From an uncultured Bacteroidales bacterium (GTDB lineage: Bacteria > Bacteroidota > Bacteroidia > Bacteroidales > UBA932), in contig CALUUA010000009.1 in assembly GCA_944323845.1 (NCBI GenBank), forward strand, positions 18,444 to 82,443: DNA of 64,000 bases, given 5' to 3'. The notes beneath the pieces were generated by a model that did no database searches, was not told the DNA's origin, and saw only the letters and a list, made by a program, of their open reading frames with translations. The translations under genes were made by a program, and so were the position numbers. Shown one piece after another: positions 1-8,709 of the stretch; position 1 is the stretch's first letter, and each line of letters starts with the position of its first letter.

Positions 1-2707
1 CGAAAGCATCGGCAGATGCAGTGCCGTCATAGGCCTTGTAACATGCGTAGGCCGTAATGCCGGTGATGTGGTCGTTCACTACATGGGCGGCATTGTCTTT
101 CCTTATGACCGTATAAGGGAGCTTCTTCGAGAATTTGTTCACATCCTTTCCGGCAGGCTGTATCAGCATCATGTACTCATATGAAGCATTCTGAGGCGAT
201 ACGCCGTGATCTATGTATGCGGTGACGAAATCCCCGTTACCCGTCTTCTTCTTGGTATCGGAAGGCGATGTCTGGTTCTGCTTCACGACCGTAAGGCCGG
301 CCGCATCAGGAATGATGAAATAATTGCCGAGAGGGTCGTTCAGGACAGCCTGCCCTTCCCCGGCAAACCTGTATGTGGACGGGAACGGGAAGTCCCCGAA
401 GAAATCATCGTTTATATCCACCACGAGTCCCTCCGGATCCTCTATCGTGAGCTGATACAGGGTAGTTTCGGTCGGATATCCGTAATTCTTCGTATTCGAG
501 ATTCCGCTGCCGATATACACGATCCTGTTGTCGAAGCAGAAGACGCTTTTCGTGGCTGTAGCTCCGGCGCAGAAGTTCTGTCTGTCCTTCTCTACATACG
601 TAAAGGCCATCATGCCGTTCATTCCTTCAAGAGAGGATACGCCCGGGAAACGGGAATCGTTTCTCTCCATGAGAGTTCCTTTCAGCGGGCTGTCGAGCAT
701 TTCAAAAGGCAGATGCACCGTCGTGGCTCCCGGCATACGGTTCCAGTCCCAGCCTTCCTGAGAGAATCCGCTGGCCTTCGCGGATACAGGCTTGCCGGCA
801 CCGATAAGCTGGGCTGTACCATAGCTCTGATATCGGCCGAAACGGTTGTCGGCAGCATATATCTCGGCGCTCCAGACATCGGAGTTATATGCCTTGAGCG
901 AAAGCATCCAATTATCCCTTCTGTGAATGCCGAGAGCAGCATAATTCAGCACGAAGAAGCCTTCAGGCGCATCTGATGCCCCTGAAACCCCTGCATTACG
1001 CAAGGCTGAAAGCGTTTGGGGATTCGCTCCGCCGAGGTAGAAGTATGCTCCTCCCAGATCCGGATCCGCATCAAGGCCGGAACCGGTAAGGTCACCCAAC
1101 AAAGCCAGTGAAGCGAAGGCCTCGATGTCGGCTTTCGGAATAAAGCCGTTGAACGGGTGACGGCCGCAGATACCCACGCCCCAATCAGTCAGGTTACAAT
1201 AATCGCGCATGGTCAGAAGGGCATGCTTGAATGTCTTCCTGGCGTCTTCGTCAATCACGAAATCAGTATCCTTAGTATAATGGCAGAAATCGCCCACGGC
1301 CGCGAATGCTCCGACAGAATAAGCCGGATAATGGCCTCCATGATGGAATGAGGTGCCGTCCACTTTCAGTCCGCCCAATGTTCCCGGCGAATATGACAAG
1401 GAACCGGAGAGCCAGCGGCCCAGATTCTTCATCTTCATATACCTTGAGGCCGGATCGGTGTCAAGCATGGCGGATATGAGCTTGGCATCCAGCAGCGTAT
1501 GCCAGCTGTCCAGAATCTCGTCCCTGCCGTAGACGAACGGTTTCCGTGTCTCCTGAAGACCGCTCCAGTATTCAAGAACCTTCCGGTACTCATCCAGTTT
1601 GCCGGCCGCCGCCAATTCATCGCGGAACAGCCATATCCCCCTGTAAAGTTCCCTGATCTGATATCCGTAATGGTGGTTGGTACCCTGACCGCTGCCATAG
1701 GCAAAACCCTGGTCTATAGCATGGTCCATGGCGTTTATCACCTTGTCGAGATTGCCGGTATTACCGGTATAGGAATAATCCTGTGCATAATAGTCCACCA
1801 TCTGGCCGATGAAACGGATACGCATCTCGCCGAGAGAATTGTTGAACTCGTCATCGCTCAACAGAGGGGCTCCCGTCACCGAACCGTCAGGAAGACGCTG
1901 GATATAATATTTATTATAAGTGTCGTCCGCTCTCTTGAGCAGGGTGTTCTTCACATAATTGTCGCTGGATCTTCCGGCCTTTATCACTTCGTCCATTCTG
2001 GACTCGACCAGTTCCAGCATCTTCTCCTGCTCAGGAGTCACGGGAACAGGATCTTCCTGCGGATATTGCTCCCACTCCCAGAGGCGGCACCAGTGCCACA
2101 TGTTCCTCTGCAGGTTATAGTTGTTCTCCGGAATCTGCATGTCCGGGGTTATCTGCGCATGCAGCTGCTTTGTAGAGAAAGTCACCCTGTCAATATAGAT
2201 GGTGCCCTCCGGAGCGGAAGCAGGAGGGGCTATGGTCATCCGCGCGACATTGGTGGACCTTTCCTTCAGTTTCTTGTCACCGTAATGTCCGTACGGCGAC
2301 AGCATGTCTTCGTATTTTATCCAGGCCGTGCGCCAGCCGGTAAAATTCATATTGAAATCGAAATGGCAGATTTCCTCTTCGTCCCAGTTCCAGAAAGTGA
2401 ACCGGAGAGGACCGTTCATAGGTGCGGTATTGTATATCCAGATCATCAGCCCGGCCCTGTTGACTTTCATGGAAGCCTCGATATCCGTACAGTTATTGAA
2501 GACTATGGCCGCCTGACCCTGCCATGAGAATTTCAGGGAAGTCTTGCCGTCCTTGAACTTTTCAGTAGACGGGACAAGTTCACCGTTTCCGGTCACACGC
2601 ACAAATCCCGGGACACCTTTTTCAAAATTATATTGCGAGTTTATGGCTGCAAAGCCTGACGAGCAACAAACGGATAGGAATAAAAAGAATACGAAAAGCC
2701 GTCTCAT
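1..2707 (-). CDS. Polysaccharide lyase family 8 (chondroitin/hyaluronan lyase), 3' end outside window
   Basis: Reading leftward from an ATG at 2707 the frame stays open to the window edge, giving about 902 codons. It begins with a signal peptide (hydrophobic run FVFFLFLSVCC), followed by an N-terminal beta-sandwich domain, the alpha/alpha-toroid and the beta-rich part typical of PL8 lyases. The catalytic segment HHGGHYPAY places the family His at residue 456 and Tyr at 463, with the partner Arg at 516 in GRHPF; this matches the His-Tyr-Arg spacing of chondroitin ABC lyase. It should cleave chondroitin or hyaluronan by beta-elimination, releasing unsaturated disaccharides for the neighbouring GH88. 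The second PL8-like gene at 4111 has the same layout. The C-terminal end is not visible. Family is confident; substrate range is inferred. Confidence 0.9.
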   Translation of the reverse strand, partial: MRRLFVFFLFLSVCCSSGFAAINSQYNFEKGVPGFVRVTGNGELVPSTEKFKDGKTSLKFSWQGQAAIVFNNCTDIEASMKVNRAGLMIWIYNTAPMNGPLRFTFWNWDEEEICHFDFNMNFTGWRTAWIKYEDMLSPYGHYGDKKLKERSTNVARMTIAPPASAPEGTIYIDRVTFSTKQLHAQITPDMQIPENNYNLQRNMWHWCRLWEWEQYPQEDPVPVTPEQEKMLELVESRMDEVIKAGRSSDNYVKNTLLKRADDTYNKYYIQRLPDGSVTGAPLLSDDEFNNSLGEMRIRFIGQMVDYYAQDYSYTGNTGNLDKVINAMDHAIDQGFAYGSGQGTNHHYGYQIRELYRGIWLFRDELAAAGKLDEYRKVLEYWSGLQETRKPFVYGRDEILDSWHTLLDAKLISAMLDTDPASRYMKMKNLGRWLSGSLSYSPGTLGGLKVDGTSFHHGGHYPAYSVGAFAAVGDFCHYTKDTDFVIDEDARKTFKHALLTMRDYCNLTDWGVGICGRHPFNGFIPKADIEAFASLALLGDLTGSGLDADPDLGGAYFYLGGANPQTLSALRNAGVSGASDAPEGFFVLNYAALGIHRRDNWMLSLKAYNSDVWSAEIYAADNRFGRYQSYGTAQLIGAGKPVSAKASGFSQEGWDWNRMPGATTVHLPFEMLDSPLKGTLMERNDSRFPGVSSLEGMNGMMAFTYVEKDRQNFCAGATATKSVFCFDNRIVYIGSGISNTKNYGYPTETTLYQLTIEDPEGLVVDINDDFFGDFPFPSTYRFAGEGQAVLNDPLGNYFIIPDAAGLTVVKQNQTSPSDTKKKTGNGDFVTAYIDHGVSPQNASYEYMMLIQPAGKDVNKFSKKLPYTVIRKDNAAHVVNDHITGITAYACYKAYDGTASADAF

Positions 2708-2734
2708 CTGGTTATCAGTTATAATGCATTTCGA

Positions 2735-2765
2735 CAAATATACCACTATTTTTCAAACGCACAAA
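2735..2765 (-). promoter_or_regulatory. Promoter of the leftward PL8 gene
   Basis: On the minus strand a -33 TTTG (2762-2765) is followed after 19 bases by the -7 box TATATTTG (2735-2742), a perfect match to the Bacteroidota consensus. It lies 28 bases ahead of the lyase ATG. Confidence 0.7.
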
Positions 2766-2802
2766 ATGAAAAAAGAATAATTATCAACAAGTTCAAGAAT
2801 AT

Positions 2803-2833
2803 TTTGCCTTGCAAAGATTTTTAATTAAATTCG
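2803..2833 (+). promoter_or_regulatory. Promoter of the rightward glycosaminoglycan operon
   Basis: TTTG at 2803-2806, 19 bases, then TAAATTCG at 2826-2833, one base from the TAnnTTTG consensus. The start codon of the GH88 gene is at 2904, so the leader is about 60 bases. Together with the minus-strand promoter at 2735 it drives the two arms of the locus apart from one intergenic region. Confidence 0.6.
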
Positions 2834-2903
2834 CAAAATGATTGCGCAGTCCCGACACCAGGCTGCGGACAGACACCGGAACTGATAACTAAACTATATC
2901 GAC

Positions 2904-4109
2904 ATGAAAATCAAATTCCTTTCTGCACTGGCGCTAACAGTGGCTGCCGTGCAGTGCGCACCCCAGACAGACATCATCCAGGAAAATGTGGACAATGCCG
3001 CAGTCCAGCTGAAGTCTCTCATCGAGGCATCCGAAGCAGGCGACACTGTCAGGATACCTTCCACATACCAGAACGGGGAAATCGTTTACGTACCTACAGA
3101 TGACTGGGTAAGCGGATTCTTCGCCGGAACGCTGTGGTACATGTATGAACTGACCGGCGACGAATACTGGGCAGACCACGCCAGAAAACACACGGAGATT
3201 CTGGACTCCATCCAGAACCTGAAATGGCATCACGACATCGGCTTCATGATTTATGACAGCTATGGAAACGGACTGAGACTCAAGAATATCGACGGATATC
3301 AGGATGTTATAGTCAATTCCGCCAAATCCCTTTCCACCCGCTTCAGACCGGGAGCCGGAGTCATCCAGTCATGGGATTCGGACAAGGGCTGGCAGAGCGA
3401 AAGAGGCTGGAAGTGCCCTGTAATCATCGACAACATGATGAATCTGGAGCTCCTGATGAAGGCTACATGGTTCACGGGCGATTCTACATATGCAAAAATA
3501 GCCATCAGCCATGCCGACCAGACGCTGAAGAATCATTACCGTCCGGACTACAGCACCTACCACGTGGTGGACTATGATCCCGAGACCGGCGAAGTGCGCG
3601 GAAGATATACGGCACAGGGCTATTCTGACGAGTCCGCATGGGCAAGAGGTCAGGCCTGGTCCCTCTACGGCTTCACTGTAATGTACAGATACACAGGAGA
3701 TGCCAAATATTTCGAAAGGGCTGAAAAAGTGGCGGATTATCTGTTCAATCATCCGAACATGCCGGAGGATCTCGTACCTTACTGGGATTTCGACTGCCCG
3801 GACATTCCGGACACTTACAGGGACGTATCGTCAGCAGCTATCATAGCTTCGGCTCTGTATGAAATGTACGGCTTCACCGAAAACGCCTTGTATAAGGAAA
3901 AGGCCGACAAGATCATCGAATCGCTCTCATCTCCGGAATACAGGGCCGCACAGGGTACTAACGGAGGATTCATCCTCATGCATTCGGTAGGCAGCCTTCC
4001 TCACGGAAGCAGCATAGATGTTCCGCTTAACTATGCAGACTACTACTTCCTCGAAGCTCTTATAAGAAAAGGAAACATAGAAAAAGGGTTCGCGCCTGTA
4101 AAGTATTGA
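2904..4109 (+). CDS. GH88 unsaturated glucuronyl hydrolase (lipoprotein)
   Basis: The 401-residue protein has a signal ending in AVQC, which makes Cys19 the likely lipidated residue. The rest is the six-hairpin alpha/alpha barrel of GH88. The two catalytic Asp residues of the family are recognisable as Asp111 in HHDIGFM and Asp176 in VIIDNMMN, and the block WARGQAWSLYG is diagnostic. The enzyme hydrates and removes the unsaturated uronic acid left at the non-reducing end by polysaccharide lyases, the step after the flanking PL8 enzymes. It is first in the rightward operon; the next gene starts two bases after its stop codon. Confidence 0.93.
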   Translation: MKIKFLSALALTVAAVQCAPQTDIIQENVDNAAVQLKSLIEASEAGDTVRIPSTYQNGEIVYVPTDDWVSGFFAGTLWYMYELTGDEYWADHARKHTEILDSIQNLKWHHDIGFMIYDSYGNGLRLKNIDGYQDVIVNSAKSLSTRFRPGAGVIQSWDSDKGWQSERGWKCPVIIDNMMNLELLMKATWFTGDSTYAKIAISHADQTLKNHYRPDYSTYHVVDYDPETGEVRGRYTAQGYSDESAWARGQAWSLYGFTVMYRYTGDAKYFERAEKVADYLFNHPNMPEDLVPYWDFDCPDIPDTYRDVSSAAIIASALYEMYGFTENALYKEKADKIIESLSSPEYRAAQGTNGGFILMHSVGSLPHGSSIDVPLNYADYYFLEALIRKGNIEKGFAPVKY

Positions 4110-4110
4110 C

Positions 4111-7100
4111 ATGCGTACAGTTTTCTGTATAATTTCGGCCTTGGCGCTAATATTCTCTGCCGGCGCCAGGGTCGTTGACTTCAATCCTGCCACAGGCGTA
4201 CTCTCTTTCGAAAACGGGACTTACCCTGCCGTAGCCGGCAGGGCATCATCCCTTTCGGTTTCGGACAGACATTACAAACTTGGCGGGCACTCGCTGCTGT
4301 GGGAGTGGAAAAAGCGCGGGGCGCAGTTCATCATCCCCGGCGAAGTGCCTTATCTGCCCGAAAACCCGAATCCTGCAGAAACTTCTGTCTCGACATTTGT
4401 TTTCTGGGTGTATTCTCCTGTCAGCATAGACGGGAAAATGCGCATTGCCTTCTACAAGGGAGAGAAGGAATGCTGCCATTTCGAATACGGTCTGGGATTC
4501 ACGGGATGGAGAGGAGCCTGGGTAGCATTCGACAGGGATATGACCGGAAAGCCTGAAACCGGTATGGACCGGGTAGTGATTTCGGCGCCGGAAGACTGCC
4601 GGAAAGGGGAACTCTATTTCGACGGCATCATCACTTCGGCATTCGAAGATGTCCGCCACCATACTCCCGACTGGCAGGCTCCGTATGTGAACAAGGATAC
4701 GAAGTCCCACTGGCTGGTACTCAACGACAGCTGGAACCTGAAACTTGACATCGACCGGGCAGAGACCATTTCAGAAAACGAGATAAAGGATCTCGAGACG
4801 ATCAGAGACAGATTCATCGACCTTGTTACGGACGGCAGGCAGCCGTGGGGAATGGAAAAAGTCAGGAAAACGTATGAAAGCTACGGCATCACGGAAAATC
4901 CTGACGGCACTGTAAAAGGCAAGCCCGTTTTCTTCACCAGATACGGAGAGACATACATCAATCTCGGGATAAAGGACGCGTCCGGCCGGTTCGGAAAGAA
5001 CGGACAGCTGCTCAGACAGGCGAATGACAATCTGCTGCAGTTCGCCATCGCATGGAAAAACGAGTCCGACCCGATTCTGAAAGCCGAAATCGCAGGCATG
5101 TATATCAGCCTCACGAGACATCTGCTCGATCAGGGATTCGAAGCCGGAAGCGGTCTGGGCACCGTCCACCATCTGGGCTACAGCATGAGGAACTTCTACA
5201 CCGCACCTGTCATCATGAAAGAGGTTCTCGAAGAGGCAGGGCTGGCAGAGCGGGTGCAGGCTGCCATGGAATGGTTCTCAGGCGTGGGCGAAGTGAAGAC
5301 TGCCCCCGAAATTCCGGGTATGGACATAGATGCGTTCAACACTTCCCTCATGGGACGTGTCGCCTCAATCATCATGCTGCAGGATTCCCCGTACAAAGCG
5401 GCTTACATGAAAGCTCTCTCCCGCTGGGTGGACAACGGATTCAAGTACGCAGACGGCCTTAAGCCGTGCTTCAAATCGGACGGCACGGTAATGCACCACA
5501 GAAAAGCATATCCTGCATATGCGACAGGAGGCTTCGACGGCGCAGTCAATGCGGTATGGATGCTTCACGGAACCGGATTCGCCATCTCCGGGGAAAGTCA
5601 CGGGATATTGAAGGACGCCCTTCTGGAAATGAGATTCTACTGCAACAGGGAAAGCTTTCCGCTCGCCATGTCGGGCAGGCATCCTGACGGGAAAGGTGCC
5701 TTGATTCCAAGGCAATACGGACTTCTGGCGGAAGCCGGCTCGCCTGACGGGCGGCTGGACATAGATCCGGAACTCGCCGCGGCATATTTGAGAGTGGACG
5801 GAGACGGAAAATACGCCAAAACCTTCTCGGAAGCAGGAATTTCCGCAGAAAAGGATCCTGCAGGATGCCATGTCTACGGATATGACTGCTCGATGTCCCA
5901 CCGAAGAGACGGCTGGCTTGTGACCTTCGCAGGACACAGCCGCTACATCTGGTCCGCTGAAATTTACAATGGCGCTAACCTTTACGGACGTTATCTGACC
6001 CACGGAAGCATGCAGATCATGGGAGACCCGATAGGGCATGTATCCATGTCCGGTTCCGGTTTCAGCGTTGACGGATGGGACTGGTGCCACATACCTGGCA
6101 CTACGGCAGCCGTGATACCTATGGAAGAGATGAAAGCCAATGTGCTTAACGTGGACGAATTTTCGGGATATGAAGAAATGCTCCTTTCCGATGAATGGTT
6201 CGCCGGAGGCGTGAGCCACAAAGGCATGGACGGAGTGTTCGCCATGAAACTGCACGAGCATGACAAGTACAACGGCTCACTCCGCGGCAGGAAATCGTTC
6301 TTCGCTTTCGGGAACAGGATCGTGGCCCTCGGGTCTGGCCTGCAGAACGGACTCGAAGGCTCGGAACTGCACACTACCCTGTTCCAGAACTCCATGCCCG
6401 GCAGCAAGAGCCAGACTCCGGTATACACCTCCGGAGACAGCCTCACGGTGGTAAGGGACAGGTTCGGCAACGCATTCTTCGTGAAGGGAGACAATGTCGT
6501 GTACACATCCGGCATCCAGCACTCCTTCCACGAGGAGACGTCAGAGCCTACTGAAGGACGGTTCGAAAAGGCCTATATCCGTCACGGGGAAATCGTGGAA
6601 AACGGGAAATACGAATACATGACCGTCGTACACGCCTCCGAAAAGGAGCTTGAAGAATATATCGGAAGCCTGCCTTACGAAGTGAAAAAATGTGACGATG
6701 ACGCCCATATTGTTATAGACAAGACCAGCGGGACACACGGGCTTGCTGTCTTTGAAGGCATTGCCGAAGGCGATGATGAAATATTGGCGGAAGCCACCCC
6801 GTCGCTCATCATGTACAGCTGCGGGAACGGAACTATGACATTGAGCGTAAGCAATCCTGATCTGGCGTTGTACAGCGGGCCGAGCGATGAGGTCTTCGAT
6901 GAAGACGGAAAAAGGATAGAGCGAAGCATTTACGGGCGCAAATGGGTCGATGACGATTGCCGGCCTGTGTCAGTGACTGTGTCTCTGTACGGAGACTGGA
7001 CCGTGACCGACAGCGGGACTTCGGATGTGAAGGTTTCGTGCGGGAACGGAAAGACCACCCTTGTCTTCACTACACGTGAAGCCAGAACGGAGGAAATACA

Positions 7101-7119
7101 GCTTGAACGGATTAATTGA
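4111..7119 (+). CDS. PL8-type polysaccharide lyase, second copy
   Basis: A 1002-residue secreted protein with a Sec signal (MRTVFCIISALALIFSAGA). An N-terminal sandwich domain (about 25-190) precedes the toroid. The catalytic block HHRKAYPAY gives His463 and Tyr470, and SGRHPDG gives Arg523, the same spacing as in the divergent PL8 at 1-2707. The segment WDWCHIPGTTA also has its counterpart there (WDWNRMPGATT). It therefore should cut a glycosaminoglycan such as chondroitin sulfate, dermatan sulfate or hyaluronan. Having two PL8 paralogues in one locus suggests division of labour, perhaps endo- and exo-acting or different sulfation tolerance; that is inference. It sits between GH88 and a sulfatase. 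Confidence 0.88.
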   Translation: MRTVFCIISALALIFSAGARVVDFNPATGVLSFENGTYPAVAGRASSLSVSDRHYKLGGHSLLWEWKKRGAQFIIPGEVPYLPENPNPAETSVSTFVFWVYSPVSIDGKMRIAFYKGEKECCHFEYGLGFTGWRGAWVAFDRDMTGKPETGMDRVVISAPEDCRKGELYFDGIITSAFEDVRHHTPDWQAPYVNKDTKSHWLVLNDSWNLKLDIDRAETISENEIKDLETIRDRFIDLVTDGRQPWGMEKVRKTYESYGITENPDGTVKGKPVFFTRYGETYINLGIKDASGRFGKNGQLLRQANDNLLQFAIAWKNESDPILKAEIAGMYISLTRHLLDQGFEAGSGLGTVHHLGYSMRNFYTAPVIMKEVLEEAGLAERVQAAMEWFSGVGEVKTAPEIPGMDIDAFNTSLMGRVASIIMLQDSPYKAAYMKALSRWVDNGFKYADGLKPCFKSDGTVMHHRKAYPAYATGGFDGAVNAVWMLHGTGFAISGESHGILKDALLEMRFYCNRESFPLAMSGRHPDGKGALIPRQYGLLAEAGSPDGRLDIDPELAAAYLRVDGDGKYAKTFSEAGISAEKDPAGCHVYGYDCSMSHRRDGWLVTFAGHSRYIWSAEIYNGANLYGRYLTHGSMQIMGDPIGHVSMSGSGFSVDGWDWCHIPGTTAAVIPMEEMKANVLNVDEFSGYEEMLLSDEWFAGGVSHKGMDGVFAMKLHEHDKYNGSLRGRKSFFAFGNRIVALGSGLQNGLEGSELHTTLFQNSMPGSKSQTPVYTSGDSLTVVRDRFGNAFFVKGDNVVYTSGIQHSFHEETSEPTEGRFEKAYIRHGEIVENGKYEYMTVVHASEKELEEYIGSLPYEVKKCDDDAHIVIDKTSGTHGLAVFEGIAEGDDEILAEATPSLIMYSCGNGTMTLSVSNPDLALYSGPSDEVFDEDGKRIERSIYGRKWVDDDCRPVSVTVSLYGDWTVTDSGTSDVKVSCGNGKTTLVFTTREARTEEIQLERIN

Positions 7120-7127
7120 AAAAAATC

Positions 7128-8672
7128 ATGGATACAAAAAAATATCTGGTACCGCTTTCGGGTCTTGCTCTCGCGGCTTGCGGAGGGACTGTTCAGGAAA
7201 AGCCGAACATAATATACGTCTTTCCGGACCAGTTCCGGAACCAGTCATTGGGATTCTGGAACGAGGAAGAGTATGCTGGAGCTGTCAAATGGACGGCTGA
7301 CCCGGTAAAGACACCGAACCTGAATGCTTTTGCGGATGAGGCCGCTGTACTGTCACGGGCCGTCAGCACATGCCCGTTGAGCAGTCCCTACAGAGGGATA
7401 TTCCTGACAGGGATGTATCCCGAGAGGAGCGGAGTTACGCTGAACTGCATGGCTCTGCGTCCTGAAAGCACCCTTAATCCTGATGCGGTATGCATTTCGG
7501 ACGTGCTTGCGGCGAACGGATACAGCTGCGGATATATCGGGAAGCTCCACGCAGAAGTTCCCATGAAGAACGACCCGGCGAATCCGGGACATTATGTAAG
7601 CGACCGCGATCCGGAATGGGACGCATATACACCGCCTGAGCGCAGACACGGATTTTCGTACTGGTATTCATACGGGACTTACGATGTCCACAAGGATCCT
7701 CACTATTGGGATACCGACGGGGTCAGGCATGATCCGCATGAGTATTCCGTTAAGCATGAAACGGACAAGGCTATCGCATTCCTCAGGAACAGGGACGGAG
7801 AACGGAAGGACGGAGCTCCTTTCTTCCTGGCATTGGCCTATAATCCGCCTCACAGCCCTTACGAAAGTCTGGACGACTGCATGGAGGAGGACTATGAACT
7901 TTACAGGGCGATGGACTATTCGGAACTCTATGTAAGAGCCAACGCCGACACTACCCTGTCGAAGGCCCCTGCGGCCAGATACTACTTCGCGAATGTGACC
8001 GGAGTGGACAGGGAATTCGGAAGGTTGCTCGAGGAGCTGGAGCGGCTCGGGCTGGACAAGAATACTATCGTGGTATTCACTTCGGACCACGGAGAAACGA
8101 TGTGCAGCCACGGGACATTAGATCCGAAAAATTCCATTTACACCGAGTCCTTCAACGTTCCTTTCATGATCCGGTATCCTGAGAAGATAAGGCACCGCAT
8201 AGATTCCACCCTGCTCTCCACGACCGACATCATGCCTACACTGCTGGCTCTGGCCGGTCTGGAAAAGGAGATTCCGGAAACAGCTGAAGGCAGGAACCTC
8301 GCACCTGTACTGCTCGGAAACGGAGAAAGCTGCGACATACCGTCCGCAGCCCTCTACATCAGGAATCTCGACGGGGAGAAAGACGCCGACGGTATGGTAC
8401 ACGGGATTTTCCCTGAAGCCAGAGGAGTAAAGACCGACAGATATACCATGGAAATCTGCATAGACAGGGATAATGAACTGAAAAGGGTGCTGATATTCGA
8501 TGACTGGAATGATCCGTACCAGCTTCACAACATTTCATGGAAAGAGAACCCGGATCTTTTCGCCTCATTGTGCGAGGTGCTGGAAGACAAACTGGAGGAA
8601 GCGGACGACATCTGGTTCCGGGAAGGGATTATGGACAATTTGTCTCTGAATCATGGTGTTCATAACAAATAA
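7128..8672 (+). CDS. S1-family sulfatase, serine-type (lipoprotein)
   Basis: A 514-residue type I sulfatase. The ATG at 7128 was chosen because it directly precedes a lipoprotein signal (LALAAC); a TTG at 7116 overlapping the previous stop is the alternative. The activation motif S-x-P-x-R is S85-S-P-Y-R89 followed by GIFLTG; Cys82 is three residues too early to be the modified residue, so formylglycine should form from Ser85. Metal-site segments VFPDQFRN near the N-terminus and FTSDHGETM later are intact. In this operon it should remove a sulfate from chondroitin or dermatan fragments; which position (2-, 4- or 6-O) cannot be read from sequence. The maturase (anSME) is not in the window. Confidence 0.88.
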   Translation: MDTKKYLVPLSGLALAACGGTVQEKPNIIYVFPDQFRNQSLGFWNEEEYAGAVKWTADPVKTPNLNAFADEAAVLSRAVSTCPLSSPYRGIFLTGMYPERSGVTLNCMALRPESTLNPDAVCISDVLAANGYSCGYIGKLHAEVPMKNDPANPGHYVSDRDPEWDAYTPPERRHGFSYWYSYGTYDVHKDPHYWDTDGVRHDPHEYSVKHETDKAIAFLRNRDGERKDGAPFFLALAYNPPHSPYESLDDCMEEDYELYRAMDYSELYVRANADTTLSKAPAARYYFANVTGVDREFGRLLEELERLGLDKNTIVVFTSDHGETMCSHGTLDPKNSIYTESFNVPFMIRYPEKIRHRIDSTLLSTTDIMPTLLALAGLEKEIPETAEGRNLAPVLLGNGESCDIPSAALYIRNLDGEKDADGMVHGIFPEARGVKTDRYTMEICIDRDNELKRVLIFDDWNDPYQLHNISWKENPDLFASLCEVLEDKLEEADDIWFREGIMDNLSLNHGVHNK

Positions 8673-8709
8673 TATAGTAAATTTGGACAATTAATTAACA
8701 CTATAACTG

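Noticed and set aside
206..976. Long plus-strand frame of 256 codons
   Set aside because: It is antisense to the PL8 gene, whose catalytic motifs prove the minus strand; the product has no sensible composition.
1499..2527. Plus-strand frame of 342 codons
   Set aside because: Also antisense to PL8; long shadow frames are common here because of the codon bias.
5365..6261. Minus-strand frame of 298 codons inside the second PL8 gene
   Set aside because: No family likeness; the plus strand has the PL8 motifs.
8678..8685. TAAATTTG just ahead of the PL29-like gene
   Set aside because: Good -7 box but nothing like TTTG at 19-20 bases; the gap to the sulfatase gene is only 37 bases, so an internal promoter is not supported.
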